The notes under the pieces: generated by a model | Seen by the model: the letters and a program-made list of their open reading frames with translations, nothing else | What the model was told of the DNA's origin: nothing | Databases searched by the model: none | Part shown: piece by piece, positions 13,684-15,105 of the stretch | Numbering within the stretch: position 1 is the first letter of the stretch | How the letters are laid out: each line of letters begins with the position of its first letter | Source: JBIIUJ01 sp044340025 | GTDB lineage: Bacteria > Pseudomonadota > Alphaproteobacteria > Caulobacterales > Aquidulcibacteraceae | Assembly: GCA_044340025.1 (NCBI GenBank) | Contig: JBIIUJ010000057.1 | Span: 1 to 15,105 of the forward strand | Reading direction: 5' to 3' | DNA length: 15,105 nucleotides | Made by a program: the position numbers and the translations under genes

Positions 13684-15105
13684 TTAGCGGCGCAGCGTCA
13701 GGGTCGCCCCGATGGTGCGCTTTTCACCAAGGAAGGTCGCATATTGTGATGAGCCGACGCCTCCGGTGCCGACCAACCAGAGCGAGCTGGCGACATATTC
13801 TTCATCCAGCAGGTTCTTGCCCCAGATCTGAAGATCGAAGCTGTCGCCACGCAGGCCGAACGAGCCGTTGAGCAGCGCGCGCTCGGGCGCGAAGGTCACG
13901 TTGGTCTCGTCCACATACATCTTGGACTGATAGGTGAGGTCCAGGCGGCTGTAGAAGTCGACGGTGTCGAACAGCGGCCGCTCATAATTCACCCCGACCA
14001 CGCCGTCCCACGGGGCGGTGCGCTCCAGCTGATTGCCGCCGATCGCGCCATTGGCAGGGCAGACCGTGCCGTTGCAGACCCGCGCCAGGCGCACACGGTC
14101 GGAGACCGCGCTGTCGATATAGGAGGCGTCATTGTAGGCGAGGCCGAAGTTGACGCTCAGATTGTCGGTGATCAGCCATTCGCCGTCGACTTCAGCGCCG
14201 CGCACTTCCACGCCGCCGATATTGCCCACGACCGTAAGCAGGATGGCGAAAGTGGTGGGCAGGGTGCCGTCGGCGCCGAGGCGGACCGCGTTGTTCTGAA
14301 GGTTTTCCCACTCGGTGTAGAAGATGTTGCCGTTCAGGCGCAGGCGGCCGTCGAACAGGATGTTCTTGGAGCCCAGCTCATAGGTCCAGTTCTCTTCGGC
14401 TTCCCAGCCACGCTGGCCGACGAAGGGCGTCTTGCCGTTCAGGCCGCCGGACTTCACGCCCTTGGCGATGGAGCCATAGATCGACCGCTGTTCCGCCCAG
14501 TTCCAGGTGAACGAAACCCGCGGGACGAAATAGTCGCTGGAGCGCGTCTGCGTCCACGGATTTGCCGAGATCGGCCCCCGGAAGGCGGCCAGCGCGCCTG
14601 TGAACTCGGAGCACGCCAGCGGCGCCTGCGTGGTCGGCGGAATGGCTGGCGCGCCAGGCAGGATGTCGCAGGTGAAGAGGTCGCGCAGTTCCTGGTCTTC
14701 CTGCAGCCAGCGGCCTTCCGCAGTCAGGATCAGATTGTCGGTCACGTCGAACGACAGGAAGGCGAACACGGAGGTGTTTTCTTCTTCCCGAAGAAGCGCC
14801 GACGTGCGCGAGGAGAAGCTGACGCCCGGAACCGTCACGAACGTGCCGTTGAAGCCCGGCGCCAGAACCGTGCCAGGAGTCGGAACCGGGGCGTTCACCG
14901 GGAAGACGGTCGAATTGGGCGGGATCGCATTCGTGGTGCCGGTGTCGAGATCGGTCGTCTCGGCATAGCTCGCACCGATGAAGCCGCGCCAACGGCCGCC
15001 ATTGTCGAAGGTGATGCGGATCTCGTGGCTGTCGCCCTCGAAGCTCGAGCCATTGCCCGAGGAGTCGAAGAACGTCCCGGTGATGATGTTGTTGGCGCCC
15101 AGGAA
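13684..15105 (-). CDS. TonB-dependent outer-membrane receptor, C-terminal part (5' end outside window)
   Basis: The last 473 residues of an outer-membrane beta-barrel receptor, open to the window's right edge. Alternating amphipathic strands with aromatic girdles and acidic/Asn-rich loops are visible. Examples are YELGSKNILFDGRLRLNGNIFYTEWENL, then WLITDNLSVNFGLAYNDASY, LDLTYQSKMYVDE, FDLQIWGKNLLDEEY and the terminal GEKRTIGATLTLRR. These are hallmark positions of TonB-dependent receptors in alphaproteobacteria. The plug and TonB box are not in the window, so ligand assignment is impossible. An extracellular loop holds a Cys pair (FTCD...ACSE) and another CNGTVC, which may form disulfides. 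The barrel ends in Arg-Arg instead of the common aromatic residue. An internal GTG near 14898 is not the true start, since the frame continues upstream. Confidence 0.92.
   Translation of the reverse strand, partial: FLGANNIITGTFFDSSGNGSSFEGDSHEIRITFDNGGRWRGFIGASYAETTDLDTGTTNAIPPNSTVFPVNAPVPTPGTVLAPGFNGTFVTVPGVSFSSRTSALLREEENTSVFAFLSFDVTDNLILTAEGRWLQEDQELRDLFTCDILPGAPAIPPTTQAPLACSEFTGALAAFRGPISANPWTQTRSSDYFVPRVSFTWNWAEQRSIYGSIAKGVKSGGLNGKTPFVGQRGWEAEENWTYELGSKNILFDGRLRLNGNIFYTEWENLQNNAVRLGADGTLPTTFAILLTVVGNIGGVEVRGAEVDGEWLITDNLSVNFGLAYNDASYIDSAVSDRVRLARVCNGTVCPANGAIGGNQLERTAPWDGVVGVNYERPLFDTVDFYSRLDLTYQSKMYVDETNVTFAPERALLNGSFGLRGDSFDLQIWGKNLLDEEYVASSLWLVGTGGVGSSQYATFLGEKRTIGATLTLRR

Noticed and set aside
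1..15105. CRISPR array, tRNA, rRNA, insertion sequence, phage or defence genes
   Set aside because: No spaced repeats, cloverleaf, transposase motifs or defence domains were found on either strand. The only long repeat is the chemoreceptor segment.

Overview
The window is a high-GC, gene-dense chromosomal segment of an alphaproteobacterium. Gene content (Caulobacter-like chemoreceptors, the aroK-aroB-CNNM cluster, a TonB-dependent receptor) and start/stop overlaps of the GTGA/ATGA type point to the Caulobacterales/Maricaulales/Hyphomonadaceae area. That placement is inference; there is no rRNA or other marker to fix it. I see no tRNA, rRNA, CRISPR array, insertion sequence or phage gene. This looks like ordinary housekeeping and transport sequence with a few notable regulatory structures, not a defence or mobile island.

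Left part (1-4397, minus strand). Two methyl-accepting chemotaxis receptors lie in tandem. The left one is cut by the window edge. The right one (start 3096) ends in a clear intrinsic terminator at 1381-1411. Their sensor regions are unrelated by eye, but from the HAMP exit onward the DNA is almost identical (bases 1-114 equal 2217-2330). A 314-bp gene-free stretch with a good dyad separates them from an NADP-type 2-hydroxyacid dehydrogenase (glyoxylate/hydroxypyruvate reductase type).

Middle (4520-8002, plus strand). A small exported SH3-domain protein is divergent from the dehydrogenase. It is followed by aroK (shikimate kinase), aroB (3-dehydroquinate synthase) and a CNNM/CBS/CorC-type membrane protein. 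The last three overlap at their start and stop codons and form one translationally coupled unit.

Iron block (8040-11779, plus strand). A complete ferric-iron ABC importer is encoded: a FutA-type binding lipoprotein, a fused double permease and an ATPase. The genes are coupled by GTGA overlaps. A 17-bp near-palindrome resembling the alphaproteobacterial Irr/Fur-type iron operator sits over the probable -10 region.

Right part (11780-15105). A 97-bp, AT-richer gap with a perfect 15-bp dyad and four GATAA repeats precedes an SbtA-family sodium/bicarbonate symporter gene. No SbtB gene lies next to it. It converges on, and shares its stop codon bases with, a minus-strand fatty-acid-hydroxylase/sterol-desaturase gene. 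The start of that gene is buried in a perfect 16-bp inverted repeat, which may be the terminator of the upstream TonB-dependent receptor (cut by the right edge). The iron importer and the TonB receptor might both serve metal uptake, but the receptor's ligand cannot be read from this fragment.
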